A DNA stretch of 64,000 bases from HGM04593 sp045631205 (GTDB lineage: Bacteria; Bacteroidota; Bacteroidia; Bacteroidales; Bacteroidaceae), in the NCBI GenBank assembly GCA_045631205.1, contig JAZQUI010000036.1, positions 1 to 64,000 on the forward strand. The letters run 5' to 3'. The position numbers and the translations under genes are program-made. Of the stretch, positions 50,049 to 58,887 are shown in pieces (position 1 is the stretch's first letter; every line of letters starts with the position of its first letter). The notes under the pieces were generated by a model that worked only from the letters and a program-made list of their open reading frames with translations, searched no databases and was not told the DNA's origin.

Positions 50049-50999
50049 ATGTCTAAATTTCTCAATTTTATAGGGGTTGCTTTCCTCTATCTGCTTAACA
50101 AATTGCCATTTTGGGCTTTGTATCTTTTTTCTGACTTTATTATATATCCCTTGCTTTATTATGTAATAAGGTATCGTGTTAAACTTGTGCGTGCCAACAT
50201 GGGCAAGGCATTTCCCGAAAAGAGTACAAAGGAACTCCGTGCCATAGAAAAGGATTTCTATCACAGACTTAGCGACTATTTTGTGGAGACAATAAAATAC
50301 TATGGTATGAGTACCGAAGAGGTTGCGAAACATATGGAATTTACAGGTCTCGACGAAGTACATCGCCAGCTTGCCGAGGGGCGTTCTTGTGTGTGTTATA
50401 TGCTTCACACTTTCAATTGGGAATATATAACAAGTATTCCTCTTTATATACACGACGACAATATGGTTGCCGGTGCAATATATCACAAGTTGCGTAATCC
50501 CCATTTCGACAAAATATTCAAAAATATGCGTGCGCAGTTTGGTGCCGATAATGTTACAATGAAGAATACTCTGCGCCGTATAATGGAGATTATGAAGGAA
50601 AAGAAGAAGTTTGTTTATGGCTTTATTGCCGACCAGCTTCCCAAGATTGAGGCAATGAATCACTTTGTTACCTTCCTGAATCAGGAGACTGCGGTTTTTA
50701 CGGGTGCCGAAAAGATTGCCCGTCGTGTGAATGCAGCTGTTTTCTATGTAAGCATTACCAAGGTGAAGCGCGGAAAATATGTTGCTCATTTCGAGTTGAT
50801 GACCGATGATGCTTTGTCTTTACCCGAAAATGAGATTACCAATGAGTATTTCCGCCGTGCAGAGGCTGATATTCGTCGCGACCCGGCTTCTTGGTTGTGG
50901 ACTCACAACAGATGGAAAAGAACACGCGCACACAAAGTGGCTTTTGAGCAATACATTGCCGCACGTAAAAAGGCCTTGTCGCAAAATAGTGAATGCTGA
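50049..50999 (+). CDS. LpxL/HtrB-family lipid A acyltransferase
   Basis: A 316-residue inner-membrane lysophospholipid/lipid A acyltransferase that would add a secondary acyl chain to lipid A. An N-terminal anchor (LYLLNKLPFWALYLFSDFIIY) leads to the catalytic HX4E motif LHTFNWEY, and FIADQLPKIEAMNHFVTFLN is a second conserved block; WLWTHNRWKR is the late family motif. Bacteroidota lipid A is usually penta-acylated and of low activity; this enzyme may be part of that, by inference. It lies just downstream of tRNA-Arg and ends in a 44-bp palindrome. Confidence 0.88.
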   Translation: MSKFLNFIGVAFLYLLNKLPFWALYLFSDFIIYPLLYYVIRYRVKLVRANMGKAFPEKSTKELRAIEKDFYHRLSDYFVETIKYYGMSTEEVAKHMEFTGLDEVHRQLAEGRSCVCYMLHTFNWEYITSIPLYIHDDNMVAGAIYHKLRNPHFDKIFKNMRAQFGADNVTMKNTLRRIMEIMKEKKKFVYGFIADQLPKIEAMNHFVTFLNQETAVFTGAEKIARRVNAAVFYVSITKVKRGKYVAHFELMTDDALSLPENEITNEYFRRAEADIRRDPASWLWTHNRWKRTRAHKVAFEQYIAARKKALSQNSEC

Positions 51000-51009
51000 C
51001 AATGACATA

Positions 51010-51053
51010 CCACCAACAAAAAAGAGAGCCGCGGCTCTCTTTTTTGTTGGTGG
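51010..51053. terminator. Perfect 44-bp palindromic terminator between lpxL-like and proS
   Basis: The palindrome centres on CCGCGG with AGAGAGCC/GGCTCTCT arms, then six A and six T, then the outer CCACCAAC/GTTGGTGG. It separates two converging genes. Confidence 0.92.
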
Positions 51054-51069
51054 TTGTTGTGTTCTGTAA

Positions 51070-52548
51070 TTAATATGCTCTTGCAAAAAGTACTCTTCTT
51101 GCCGAGGGTTTGCCGGTAACCATACAGGTGCCGGGTGTGCTATCGAACTCGAAGGGAATACAACGTATTGTGGCTTTAGTTTCGTTCTTGATAAGTTCTT
51201 CTGTTTCAGGTGTTCCGTCCCAGTGTGCAAGAATGAAACCGCCTTTTTCAATCTCGGTTTTGAACTCTTCGTATGTATCTACGCAGCGTGTGCATGCTTC
51301 GCGCATAGCGAGAGCCTTGCGGTGAAGGTTCTTTTGTATCTCGTCGAGAAGTTCTTTAACATAAGCTGTGATGCCGTCGATAGAGCGTGTCTCTTTTTCG
51401 AGTGTATCACGACGCATAACCTCAACGGTGCCGTTCTCAATGTCGCGTGCACCAAGTACCAAACGTACAGGAACGCCTTTAAGCTCGTATTCGGCAAACT
51501 TGAAGCCTGGGCGACGGTTGTCGGCATCGTCGAACTTCACACTTATGCCCAATGCTTTAAGCTCGTTGATTATGGGTGTAATGGTTTCTGTAACCTTTTG
51601 CAACTGCTCCTCGTTTTTGTAGATGGGTACAATAACCACCTGTATGGGTGCAAGTGCAGGAGGAAGTACAAGACCATTGTCGTCTGAGTGTGTCATAATG
51701 AGCGCACCCATCAAACGGGTTGAAACGCCCCACGATGTAGCCCAAACGTATTCGAGGCTGTTGTTTTTGTCGACAAACTGCACATTGAAGGCTTTTGCGA
51801 AGTTCTGGCCGAGGAAGTGTGATGTACCACACTGCAAGGCTTTACCGTCCTGCATCATACCCTCGATTGTGTATGTGTCGAGTGCGCCGGCGAAACGCTC
51901 GTTAGCAGACTTGACACCCATGATTACGGGCAGAGCCATGTAGTTGTTTGCAAAGTCGTTATATACGTGAAGCATTGTTGTTGCCTCTTTTTCAGCCTCT
52001 TCGCGTGTGGCGTGGGCTGTGTGTCCCTCTTGCCACAAGAACTCTGCTGTACGCAGGAAAAGGCGTGTACGCATCTCCCAACGCATAACATTTGCCCACT
52101 GGTTTACCATAATGGGGAGATCACGGTACGACTGTATCCAGTTTTTGTATGTGCTCCAGATGATGGTTTCCGATGTGGGGCGTATAATCATTTCCTCTTC
52201 GAGCTTCGCTGCGGGGTCAACCACAACACCGTTGCCGTCGGGTGAATTTTTCAAACGATAGTGTGTTACCACGGCGCACTCTTTTGCAAAGCCTTCCACG
52301 TGGTCGGCCTCACGGCTGAGAAACGATTTGGGGATGAGCAAAGGGAAATAGGCGTTTTGGTGTCCTGTCTCTTTGAACTTGTCATCGAGAATTCTCTGCA
52401 TCTTTTCCCATATAGCATATCCGTAGGGCTTGATAACCATACAACCTCTTACAGGTGATTGCTCTGCGAGGTCGGCTTTGAGTACTAAATCGTTGTACCA
52501 CTGCGAGTAGCTCTCGCTACGTTTGGTAAGTTCTTTTAATTCTGCCAT
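51070..52548 (-). CDS. proS: Proline-tRNA ligase (short, archaeal/eukaryote-like type)
   Basis: Charges tRNA-Pro. The 492-residue protein is the type without the large editing insertion found in E. coli ProS. It has the three class II motifs: YPLLIPKSFL region (motif 1), QWANVMRWEMRTRLFLRTAEFLWQEGHTAH (motif 2 region) and the C-terminal class II anticodon-binding domain beginning around APIQVVIVPIY. The family's C-terminal zinc-binding-like region and conserved Tyr end (RRVLFARAY) are present. Type 3 ProRS is usual in Bacteroidota. Confidence 0.95.
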   Translation of the reverse strand: MAELKELTKRSESYSQWYNDLVLKADLAEQSPVRGCMVIKPYGYAIWEKMQRILDDKFKETGHQNAYFPLLIPKSFLSREADHVEGFAKECAVVTHYRLKNSPDGNGVVVDPAAKLEEEMIIRPTSETIIWSTYKNWIQSYRDLPIMVNQWANVMRWEMRTRLFLRTAEFLWQEGHTAHATREEAEKEATTMLHVYNDFANNYMALPVIMGVKSANERFAGALDTYTIEGMMQDGKALQCGTSHFLGQNFAKAFNVQFVDKNNSLEYVWATSWGVSTRLMGALIMTHSDDNGLVLPPALAPIQVVIVPIYKNEEQLQKVTETITPIINELKALGISVKFDDADNRRPGFKFAEYELKGVPVRLVLGARDIENGTVEVMRRDTLEKETRSIDGITAYVKELLDEIQKNLHRKALAMREACTRCVDTYEEFKTEIEKGGFILAHWDGTPETEELIKNETKATIRCIPFEFDSTPGTCMVTGKPSARRVLFARAY

Positions 52549-52709
52549 ATAATGTTTGTTTATTCGTTACATTCTGTTACGATAATGCTATCGCGCTAAT
52601 AATGCGCAAATTTACAAAAATATATTTATATATTATCTTATATTCTCCATTCTTTGTGCCTATAAATTCATCTAAATTGATGATTGCTTAATCAAATGTA
52701 CTGCTTAAA

Positions 52710-52740
52710 TTGTAATTCTATGTATAAATAACTAACTTTG
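52710..52740 (+). promoter_or_regulatory. Promoter of the OmpA-family gene (TTG-N20-TAACTTTG)
   Basis: The -7 box TAACTTTG at 52733-52740 is exact. ATTG with TTG at 52710-52712 lies 20 bp upstream as a partial -33 box. The leader to ATG 52792 is about 45 nt and A-rich. Confidence 0.65.
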
Positions 52741-52791
52741 CAGCCGATTTTAAATGCTGAAAATATAAAAGTTTAAATTTAAAAGTAAAAT

Positions 52792-53478
52792 ATGAAAAAT
52801 CTGATTAAAACAACAATTCTTGCTTTGTGTGTGGCTATGGTGTTGAGTGGTTGCGAGAGTATCAACAATACTGCAAAAGGTAGTGTTATTGGTGCTGCGG
52901 GTGGTGCTGCTCTTGGACTTTTGGTTGGCCATCTTGCAGGAAACAAGGCTGTTGGAACTGCTGTTGGTGCTGCTGTTGGTGCCGGTACTGGTGCTGTTAT
53001 CGGTCATCGTATGGATAAGGCTGCTGCTGCCGCTGCTGAAATTGAGAATGCTACCGTTGAGACAATAACCGATGCTAATAATCTTACCGCAGTTAAGGTA
53101 ACTTTTGATTCAGGCGTTTTGTTTGCAACTAACAAGTACGATCTCAATAACGCAGTTAAGGCCGACCTTGCACAGTTTGCCGAGGTGCTTAAAGAGTACA
53201 ACGATGCCGATATTGCAATTTTCGGTCATACCGACAGTACAGGTAACGATGCCATCAACAACCCCCTCTCTGTGAATAGAGCAAATTCTGTTGCATCTTA
53301 TTTGAAGAGCCTGGGTGTTCCTGATTCGCAGATTAAGCAAATTGAGGGTTATGGCTCAAAATACCCTGTTGCCGACAATGCAACTGCTGAGGGCAGAAAG
53401 AAAAACCGTCGTGTAGAGGTTTATCTTTATGCAAGCCAGGCTATGATTGATGCCGCAAACAATGGAACCTTGAAGTAA
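52792..53478 (+). CDS. OmpA-family lipoprotein with glycine-zipper
   Basis: A 228-residue lipoprotein anchored by a lipobox (VLSGC, Cys about 21). Residues 30-80 are glycine-rich (GSVIGAAGGAALGLLVGHLAG, GAAVGAGTGAVIGHR), a zipper that may sit in or oligomerise at the membrane. Residues 95-215 are an OmpA domain that binds peptidoglycan: FDSGVLFATNKYDLN, FGHTDSTGNDAIN, SVNRANSVASYLKSLGV and NRRVEVYLY. It ties the outer membrane to the cell wall. A hairpin terminator lies 25 bp after the stop. Confidence 0.93.
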   Translation: MKNLIKTTILALCVAMVLSGCESINNTAKGSVIGAAGGAALGLLVGHLAGNKAVGTAVGAAVGAGTGAVIGHRMDKAAAAAAEIENATVETITDANNLTAVKVTFDSGVLFATNKYDLNNAVKADLAQFAEVLKEYNDADIAIFGHTDSTGNDAINNPLSVNRANSVASYLKSLGVPDSQIKQIEGYGSKYPVADNATAEGRKKNRRVEVYLYASQAMIDAANNGTLK

Positions 53479-53502
53479 TTGTCATTGACAAGTTAATATT
53501 AT

Positions 53503-53534
53503 TAAGAAGGCGTGCCGTGTAGTGCGCCTTCTTA
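53503..53534 (+). terminator. Terminator after the OmpA-family gene
   Basis: A 10-bp stem (TAAGAAGGCG with CGCCTTCTTA) closes a 12-nt loop and is followed by seven T. It also overlaps the 3' end of the converging DUF1460 gene. Confidence 0.85.
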
Positions 53535-54374
53535 TTTTTTTACCCTAAAAACTCTGATACCTGTGTGGCTTTTCTTCTCCTTTTGATACAGGTGGAGGCT
53601 TCTGTTCTCTTTCATCACTTTGCCTTCTGCACTTGATGCGTGCAGTATGCGCAACTCCTCTTTTTCCCAAAAGGCAAACCCGATGTGGACAACATCGAGT
53701 CCTTCAATATTGGTTGTGAGTGCAATTATATCTCCGTCGTTAATTTGTAAATCCCCTTGTTCCTTGCGTAAAAAATCTTTTGGTATATATGCAATCTCTT
53801 TTGTGCGGAAAGGTTCTTCCCATCTTGCAATTTCATTTACAAGCTGTGGGCTTTCGCGCAGTTGCCGGTAGCTTGCGGGGTGGCAACTCATATAATTGAG
53901 TTTCAGTATGCATTTGTGGTGTGGTGAAGCTTGTGTAACCTCCTCCAGAAACTCTTTTTTTGCACTGTCGGCTGCCCATTGGCTTATATAGTGTAAGCGG
54001 CTTGCGTAACCATTACGTATTCCATTGCGGTAACGTATTATCTCTAGAGAGCGGCAGAAATCATCAAAGCTGTTTTTACCTTCGTTTATGGTGATGTGTA
54101 TGGCGAGTACATATTCAACAAACGTGGTGCAATCTACGGCAGTTGTACTTATGACAAGCGGCTCGTTGCTATGAGTGTCAAGTGTGCCGGCAACATATTT
54201 ATGCCCTGTGAACTCTTTGGCAATAGATAGTAACTGCTCCCCGATACTTGCTGTTGCTGAGTATTTTGTAAGCAGGCTTGTGACAAATATACTGTCGCTC
54301 TTCCCGTAAATTCTCTCTTGCGCAGATGTTAAAGTTGCCAATAATAAGGTTAGTAGAAAAAATCCCTTTCTCAT
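53532..54374 (-). CDS. DUF1460 amidase-like exported protein
   Basis: A 280-residue exported protein (MRKGFFLLTLLLATLTSAQ) of the DUF1460 family, which has an NlpC/P60-like papain fold and is thought to act on cell-wall peptides. The catalytic Cys is in VDCTTFVEYVLA and the His in DVVHIGFAFW, with HKYVAGTLDTHSNEPLVI at the N-terminal domain. Related proteins cleave amide bonds in murein peptides, which suggests a cell-wall amidase or recycling role by inference. It is the gene next to the divergent T9SS plug protein. Confidence 0.85.
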   Translation of the reverse strand: MRKGFFLLTLLLATLTSAQERIYGKSDSIFVTSLLTKYSATASIGEQLLSIAKEFTGHKYVAGTLDTHSNEPLVISTTAVDCTTFVEYVLAIHITINEGKNSFDDFCRSLEIIRYRNGIRNGYASRLHYISQWAADSAKKEFLEEVTQASPHHKCILKLNYMSCHPASYRQLRESPQLVNEIARWEEPFRTKEIAYIPKDFLRKEQGDLQINDGDIIALTTNIEGLDVVHIGFAFWEKEELRILHASSAEGKVMKENRSLHLYQKEKKSHTGIRVFRVKK

Positions 54375-54427
54375 ATTCGGTTAACAAATTATAATGTAAA
54401 TATAGGCAATATTTCTTTTTAAATGGC

Positions 54428-54435
54428 TATCTTCG
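54428..54435 (+). promoter_or_regulatory. -7 box of the plug-protein gene (TATCTTCG)
   Basis: TAnnTTCG match 20 bp before ATG 54456; an in-frame ATG at 54423 lies across it and is rejected. Confidence 0.55.
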
Positions 54436-54455
54436 CTATCATAAATGGTTTATCG

Positions 54456-55706
54456 ATGAAAAGTTTTTATTTATATATATTGTTGTTCTTTTCGCCGTTG
54501 TGTGTCCAGGCGCAATTTATGCGTGCCTTCTCATCATCTATATGCTCTATGCAGATGGTGCTAAACGACGATTGGCGTCAGCCACCGGTAATGCGTCTGC
54601 ACGGTGACGATGTGTTGCAGTTCTCTTTCGATGAGATGTCGCACACATATCATCGTTATATATACAGAATAACTCATTGCCGTGCCAACTGGGAGCCAAG
54701 CGAATTGTTTGATATAGATTTCCTCAATGGATTTAACGAAATGCCCATTGAAGAGTGGGAAAACTCTGTTAATACCACAATGCTATATACCAATTATACT
54801 TTTACGATACCAAACGAGGATGTTTCGTTAAAGTTGTCGGGTAATTATATTGTGGAGATTATAGACGACGAGGACGATGAAGAGGTTGTTGCCGAATTCC
54901 GTTTTTCGGTAGCGGAGCAGCGTGTGGCATTAAGTGCCGGTGCAAGCGGAAATACCGATATCGATATGAATAAATCGCACCAGCAGGTGTCGTTTACGGT
55001 GCATCATCCGAAATATGATATCAAGAATCCTGCGGCTGAGATTATCCCTGTTGTTTACCAGAATCGTCGTGCCGACAATGCTGTGACGGGGCTGAAACCT
55101 ACATATATAACAGGTTCCACATTGCAATATACAAATAACCGTGCGTTGATTTTTGATGCCGGTAACGAGTATCGTCGATTTGAACTTACCGACCCGCGTG
55201 TGTGTGGTATGGGAGTGGAAAGAGTCGCTTTTTTGGAACCGTTCTATCATGCTTCTCTCTATGCCGACCAGCCGTACTCTTTCCACCGCAATGGCCGTGA
55301 CGAAAATGGGCGTTGTTTTGTGAATACTCTTGAAGGGTATGGTACATTTATAGAGGCCGATTACCTCTTTGTGCACTTTACTTTGGATGCCCCTTATCGT
55401 GCCGGTGGAAGTTATTATTTGCTCGGAGATTTTTGTAATAACAGATTCGAAAAGGAGAATATGTTGGAGTACGATTATGAAAAAAGAGCCTATTGTGTTA
55501 CAAAGATGTTGAAGCTTGGTCTTTACAATTATGCCTATGTGTGGTTACCCGATGGTGCGAAAAAGGCAGATCTGTTGCCTGCTGAGGGTAATTGTTATGA
55601 TACGGAGAACGAGTATCTGATACTTATATACCATCGTGAATTTGGTTCACGCTATGATAAACTTATAGGATACGGAAGGCTGGACCATAATATGGAGAAA
55701 AATTGA
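54456..55706 (+). CDS. Type IX secretion system plug protein (DUF5103)
   Basis: A 416-residue exported protein (signal peptide MKSFYLYILLFFSPLCVQA). The N-terminal half has the form of the T9SS plug domain: SSSICSMQMVLNDDWRQPPVM, LHGDDVLQFSFDEMSHTYHRYIYRITHCRANW and the beta-sandwich that follows to about residue 270. In the flavobacterial translocon the plug protein closes the SprA pore from the periplasmic side. This is the main sign of a type IX system in the window. It ends in a 20-bp hairpin. Confidence 0.88.
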   Translation: MKSFYLYILLFFSPLCVQAQFMRAFSSSICSMQMVLNDDWRQPPVMRLHGDDVLQFSFDEMSHTYHRYIYRITHCRANWEPSELFDIDFLNGFNEMPIEEWENSVNTTMLYTNYTFTIPNEDVSLKLSGNYIVEIIDDEDDEEVVAEFRFSVAEQRVALSAGASGNTDIDMNKSHQQVSFTVHHPKYDIKNPAAEIIPVVYQNRRADNAVTGLKPTYITGSTLQYTNNRALIFDAGNEYRRFELTDPRVCGMGVERVAFLEPFYHASLYADQPYSFHRNGRDENGRCFVNTLEGYGTFIEADYLFVHFTLDAPYRAGGSYYLLGDFCNNRFEKENMLEYDYEKRAYCVTKMLKLGLYNYAYVWLPDGAKKADLLPAEGNCYDTENEYLILIYHREFGSRYDKLIGYGRLDHNMEKN

Positions 55707-55725
55707 TTGGCAGAGTAGCTCTATA

Positions 55726-55771
55726 AAAAACAAAGCGACTAAATCATTACCGATTTAGTCGCTTTGTTTTT
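55726..55771. terminator. Bidirectional terminator between the plug and WecA-like genes
   Basis: A 20-bp perfect stem (55726-55745 with 55752-55771) closes a 6-nt loop ATTACC. Core: AAAGCGACTAAATC with its inverse. Both converging genes use it. Confidence 0.92.
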
Positions 55772-55785
55772 ATGGCTTGTATTTT

Positions 55786-56952
55786 TTAAATTTTGTCTAT
55801 TGCTCTTTGAATCAAGTTCCAAATACCTTTCTTCTCTATTTGTAGTAATTTGCCTATGCTCTGCAACATTTTAAGAGTCTTGCCCTTATTTGCAAGTTGT
55901 ATTTTAGCGAACTTGTAGAATATAAAAGTAATAAGTATGCTTAATATAAGTACGGTATAAAGCTGTATGTCTATTGATGCGCCAAGTTTGTATGACACGA
56001 ACCAGGCTACGATAATCATGAAGTTAAGTGACAATATAGACACTGTTGTGCCAATGTGTGAGAAACCGAGTTCAAGGAACAGGTGGTGCAAGTGTGTCTT
56101 GTCGGGGCTGAAAGGTGAGTGACCTCTAATTATGCGTGCCGACATAACTCGCAATGTATCGAACACAGGTACTGCCAATACTGCAAGGGTGAAGGGGATA
56201 AGGCCCACTCCTTCGTAAGCAAGTTTTGCGCTCAAAGATGTATCTTTCAAGATGTTAATCACAAACATTGACATCATTGTTCCTATAACCAAAGTACCTC
56301 CATCGCCAATGAACATTTTTGTGTTGTGTCCGAAAACATTGTGCAGGAAGAAGGGTATTATAGCTCCGGCAGCAGATGTCGCAAGTACCATCATGACTAT
56401 GTTTCCCGAAAGAAGGAACATTATGGCAAACATAACACACGCCATAAAGCAGAAACCCGACGAGAGACCATTTACGCCATCAATGAGGTTTACGGCGTTT
56501 ATAATGCCCACTGCGGCAAATATGGTGAGCGGAGCTGCAATCCACATAGATATAGTGTCTATTCCCCACAATCCCCAGAAATTGTTTATTCCGTTGTTGT
56601 TTACATACATGATAAATGCCACCACGGCAATTTCAATAGCGAAACGTGTGTAGGGCGAGAGGTCGAGGATGTCGTCAATGGTGCCCACATAGAGCATTAT
56701 AACCATTGCTGATATAAGCACGAATACTCCCGGACTGAAAAATACCATTTGTGAAGAGCAGATGCCCACGACTATTCCGAAGAAAACCGCGAGACCTCCC
56801 ATAACAGGTACGGGGCGGCGTTGTAGCTTGCGCTCGTCGGGGTTGTCCACAAGATTCTTTAATATCGCAATTTTCAAGACTTTAGGGTGTACCCATAAGG
56901 TCGCCACAAATGCCACGAAAAAAGGCAGCAACAAGTGATATATCTTTTCCAT
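55786..56952 (-). CDS. WecA/MraY-type polyprenyl-phosphate sugar-1-phosphate transferase
   Basis: An integral inner-membrane transferase of 388 residues with about ten helices, which puts a sugar-1-phosphate (likely GlcNAc or another HexNAc) from a UDP-sugar onto undecaprenyl phosphate and starts a surface polysaccharide. Motifs are DNPDERKLQRRPVPVMGG, DDILDLSPYTRF, NLIDGVNGLSSG (catalytic Asp), GDGGTLVIGTM and KTHLHHLFLELG (the HxH of WecA). TTG 56958 is in frame but ATG 56952 is the standard start. It lies 55 bp after the NusG-like gene and ends at the hairpin at 55726-55771. Confidence 0.92.
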   Translation of the reverse strand: MEKIYHLLLPFFVAFVATLWVHPKVLKIAILKNLVDNPDERKLQRRPVPVMGGLAVFFGIVVGICSSQMVFFSPGVFVLISAMVIMLYVGTIDDILDLSPYTRFAIEIAVVAFIMYVNNNGINNFWGLWGIDTISMWIAAPLTIFAAVGIINAVNLIDGVNGLSSGFCFMACVMFAIMFLLSGNIVMMVLATSAAGAIIPFFLHNVFGHNTKMFIGDGGTLVIGTMMSMFVINILKDTSLSAKLAYEGVGLIPFTLAVLAVPVFDTLRVMSARIIRGHSPFSPDKTHLHHLFLELGFSHIGTTVSILSLNFMIIVAWFVSYKLGASIDIQLYTVLILSILITFIFYKFAKIQLANKGKTLKMLQSIGKLLQIEKKGIWNLIQRAIDKI

Positions 56953-57007
56953 ATCCAATAGTTGTGTTTATGCTTAAAAAACGTGTATAAAATATAATTA
57001 TTGTATT

Positions 57008-57568
57008 CTAATCTATTTTTTCAACCAATGCCGAAGGTATCGACGTGGTGGCTACCGCTGTTATTCCGTCGATCTTTACGACAACTCGTTTTTCTCTTTT
57101 GTGTTCTATCTTTACAAGGTACCCCTCGGCTCCTTCAAAAACACCTCCCACGACGCGTACCCTGTCACCTTTTGTCAGGTTTATCTCGTCGGGGTTAAGA
57201 TACAGTATCCTTTCACTCTCGTTTCCGGCTATTGCAATGAAACTTTGCATCTGTCTCTCCTGCACTGTCATTACGCTGCGCCCATTTTCTCGGTTAGGGG
57301 AAATTACATAACGTAGCCATGGTATATATTCTTTTTTTATACAATCGATTTTTTCTCTTGTACTGTGTACGAATATATAATTGTGCAAGGCAGCTTCGTA
57401 CTTCCACTCGGGCTTTCCGCTTTTACCGATTATCTTTTTCTTTATCATAGGAACAAAACTCTCAATTCCTATGGCGCAAAGTTTCTCTTTTGCGGCAATT
57501 TCGCGCTGGTATGTCACGCGTAGTACATACCAAAGCTTTTCGTCTTTTTTGTTATCGGCGCATAGCAT
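57008..57568 (-). CDS. UpxY-type NusG transcription antiterminator
   Basis: A 186-residue NusG-family protein. The N-terminal NGN domain begins about LWYVLRVTYQREIAAKEKL and continues to the NYIFVHS strand, and the C-terminal KOW motif is GDRVRVVGGVFEGAEGYLVKI. In Bacteroides, UpxY proteins start capsule operons and let RNA polymerase read through an untranslated leader. Here it is followed only by the WecA-like gene before a terminator. It is not the core NusG (no rpl/rpo neighbours) and the N-terminus is atypical. A TATCTTTG box is at 57608-57615 on the minus strand. Confidence 0.85.
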   Translation of the reverse strand: MLCADNKKDEKLWYVLRVTYQREIAAKEKLCAIGIESFVPMIKKKIIGKSGKPEWKYEAALHNYIFVHSTREKIDCIKKEYIPWLRYVISPNRENGRSVMTVQERQMQSFIAIAGNESERILYLNPDEINLTKGDRVRVVGGVFEGAEGYLVKIEHKREKRVVVKIDGITAVATTSIPSALVEKID

Positions 57569-57607
57569 AATTGCCTGTTGTTGTAATAGTATGCATTTGC
57601 AATTTTA

Positions 57608-57615
57608 CAAAGATA
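57608..57615 (-). promoter_or_regulatory. -7 box of the NusG-like gene (TATCTTTG)
   Basis: Exact TAnnTTTG match on the minus strand, 39 bp before the start. It faces away from the box at 57742-57749. Confidence 0.55.
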
Positions 57616-57741
57616 CGTTTAATAATGTAAAGTATGGCTCTTTTTTTTGTTTTATTCCGCCATATTTTGCATTAAAAATAGTTTTGTTAACATGTAGCTT
57701 AATTTTTGTACTCTTTTTTTTATGAAATTCTCTCTTTTTTT

Positions 57742-57749
57742 TATCTTCG
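57742..57749 (+). promoter_or_regulatory. -7 box of the GDP-mannose enzyme gene (TATCTTCG)
   Basis: TAnnTTCG match 50 bp before ATG 57800. Confidence 0.5.
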
Positions 57750-57799
57750 CAATTGTTTAATGATGTATAATCAGTGCATAGCACTTTATTTTATTTAAT

Positions 57800-58864
57800 A
57801 TGAGTAAATCTAATCACGTTGTAATTATGGCAGGCGGCATCGGTAGCCGTTTTTGGCCTATGAGTACAGTAGATCGTCCTAAGCAGTTTATCGATGTGCT
57901 TGGTTGTGGCAAGTCTCTCTTGCAGCTCACAGTAGAGCGCTTCGGCGATATATGTCCTATGGAAAATGTGTGGGTGCTTACTTCGGAGAAGTATGCTCCG
58001 CTTGTAAAAGAGCAGCTCCCCATGATACCCGAAGAGAATATATTGCAGGAGCCTTGTCGCAGAAATACCGCGCCTTGTATTGCGTATGCTGCATGGAAAA
58101 TCAAGAAAAAGGACCCTCATGCCAATATGGTGGTTACACCTAGTGACCACTTTGTTACCGATGTACGTGAATTCCAGCGTATAATATCTTCGTCACTTAA
58201 ATTTGTTGCCGATTCCGATGCAATACTTACTTTGGGTATAAAACCCACTCGCCCCGATACCGGCTATGGGTACATTGAGGCGGCTCTCGGTACTGCATCG
58301 CTTGCAAACAAAGAGGTGTTCCGTGTCGATTCTTTCAAAGAGAAGCCAGACCTTGACACAGCAATGGCTTATGTGGCGAAGAATAATTTCTATTGGAATG
58401 CAGGTATATTTATCTGGAATGTTTCAACCATTGTAAATGCATTCCGTGTATATCAAGGTCCCATTGCTGAAATATTCGAGTCCTTGATGCCTTATTACTA
58501 CACCCCCGAGGAGCAGGCGATGGTCAATGAGCGTTTCCCCGAATGCCGCAATATTTCGGTCGATTATGCCATTATGGAACGTGCCGACGAAATTTTTGTT
58601 TTCCCTTCGAATTTCGGTTGGAGCGACTTGGGTACATGGGTATCGTTGCATAACAAGGTGCAGAAGGATCTTAATGGCAATGTTGCTTTGGGCAATGGCG
58701 AGACTTCGTTCTGCGACACTCGTAACTGTATTGTCAATACTCGCGGTATGAAGAGTGTGGTGGTTATCGGTGTCGATGATTGTATAATTTCAGAGAATGA
58801 CGGTAATCTGCTTGTGTGCAAGATGAGTGAAGAGAACCGCATTAAAGAGTTTTCCGACAAGTAA
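57800..58864 (+). CDS. Mannose-1-phosphate guanylyltransferase
   Basis: A 354-residue nucleotidyltransferase that makes GDP-mannose from mannose-1-phosphate and GTP, used for mannose, fucose and related surface sugars. The nucleotide-binding signature is AGGIGSRFWPMSTVDRPKQF, and WNAGIFIWNVSTIVNAF and FPSNFGWSDLGTW are typical of the family. It lacks the C-terminal cupin (isomerase) domain of the bifunctional type, so it makes only the guanylyl transfer. It is divergent from the NusG-like/WecA-like pair, a location that fits a role in envelope polysaccharide. Confidence 0.92.
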   Translation: MSKSNHVVIMAGGIGSRFWPMSTVDRPKQFIDVLGCGKSLLQLTVERFGDICPMENVWVLTSEKYAPLVKEQLPMIPEENILQEPCRRNTAPCIAYAAWKIKKKDPHANMVVTPSDHFVTDVREFQRIISSSLKFVADSDAILTLGIKPTRPDTGYGYIEAALGTASLANKEVFRVDSFKEKPDLDTAMAYVAKNNFYWNAGIFIWNVSTIVNAFRVYQGPIAEIFESLMPYYYTPEEQAMVNERFPECRNISVDYAIMERADEIFVFPSNFGWSDLGTWVSLHNKVQKDLNGNVALGNGETSFCDTRNCIVNTRGMKSVVVIGVDDCIISENDGNLLVCKMSEENRIKEFSDK

Positions 58865-58887
58865 TTATACAAGTTGATTTGCATAAC

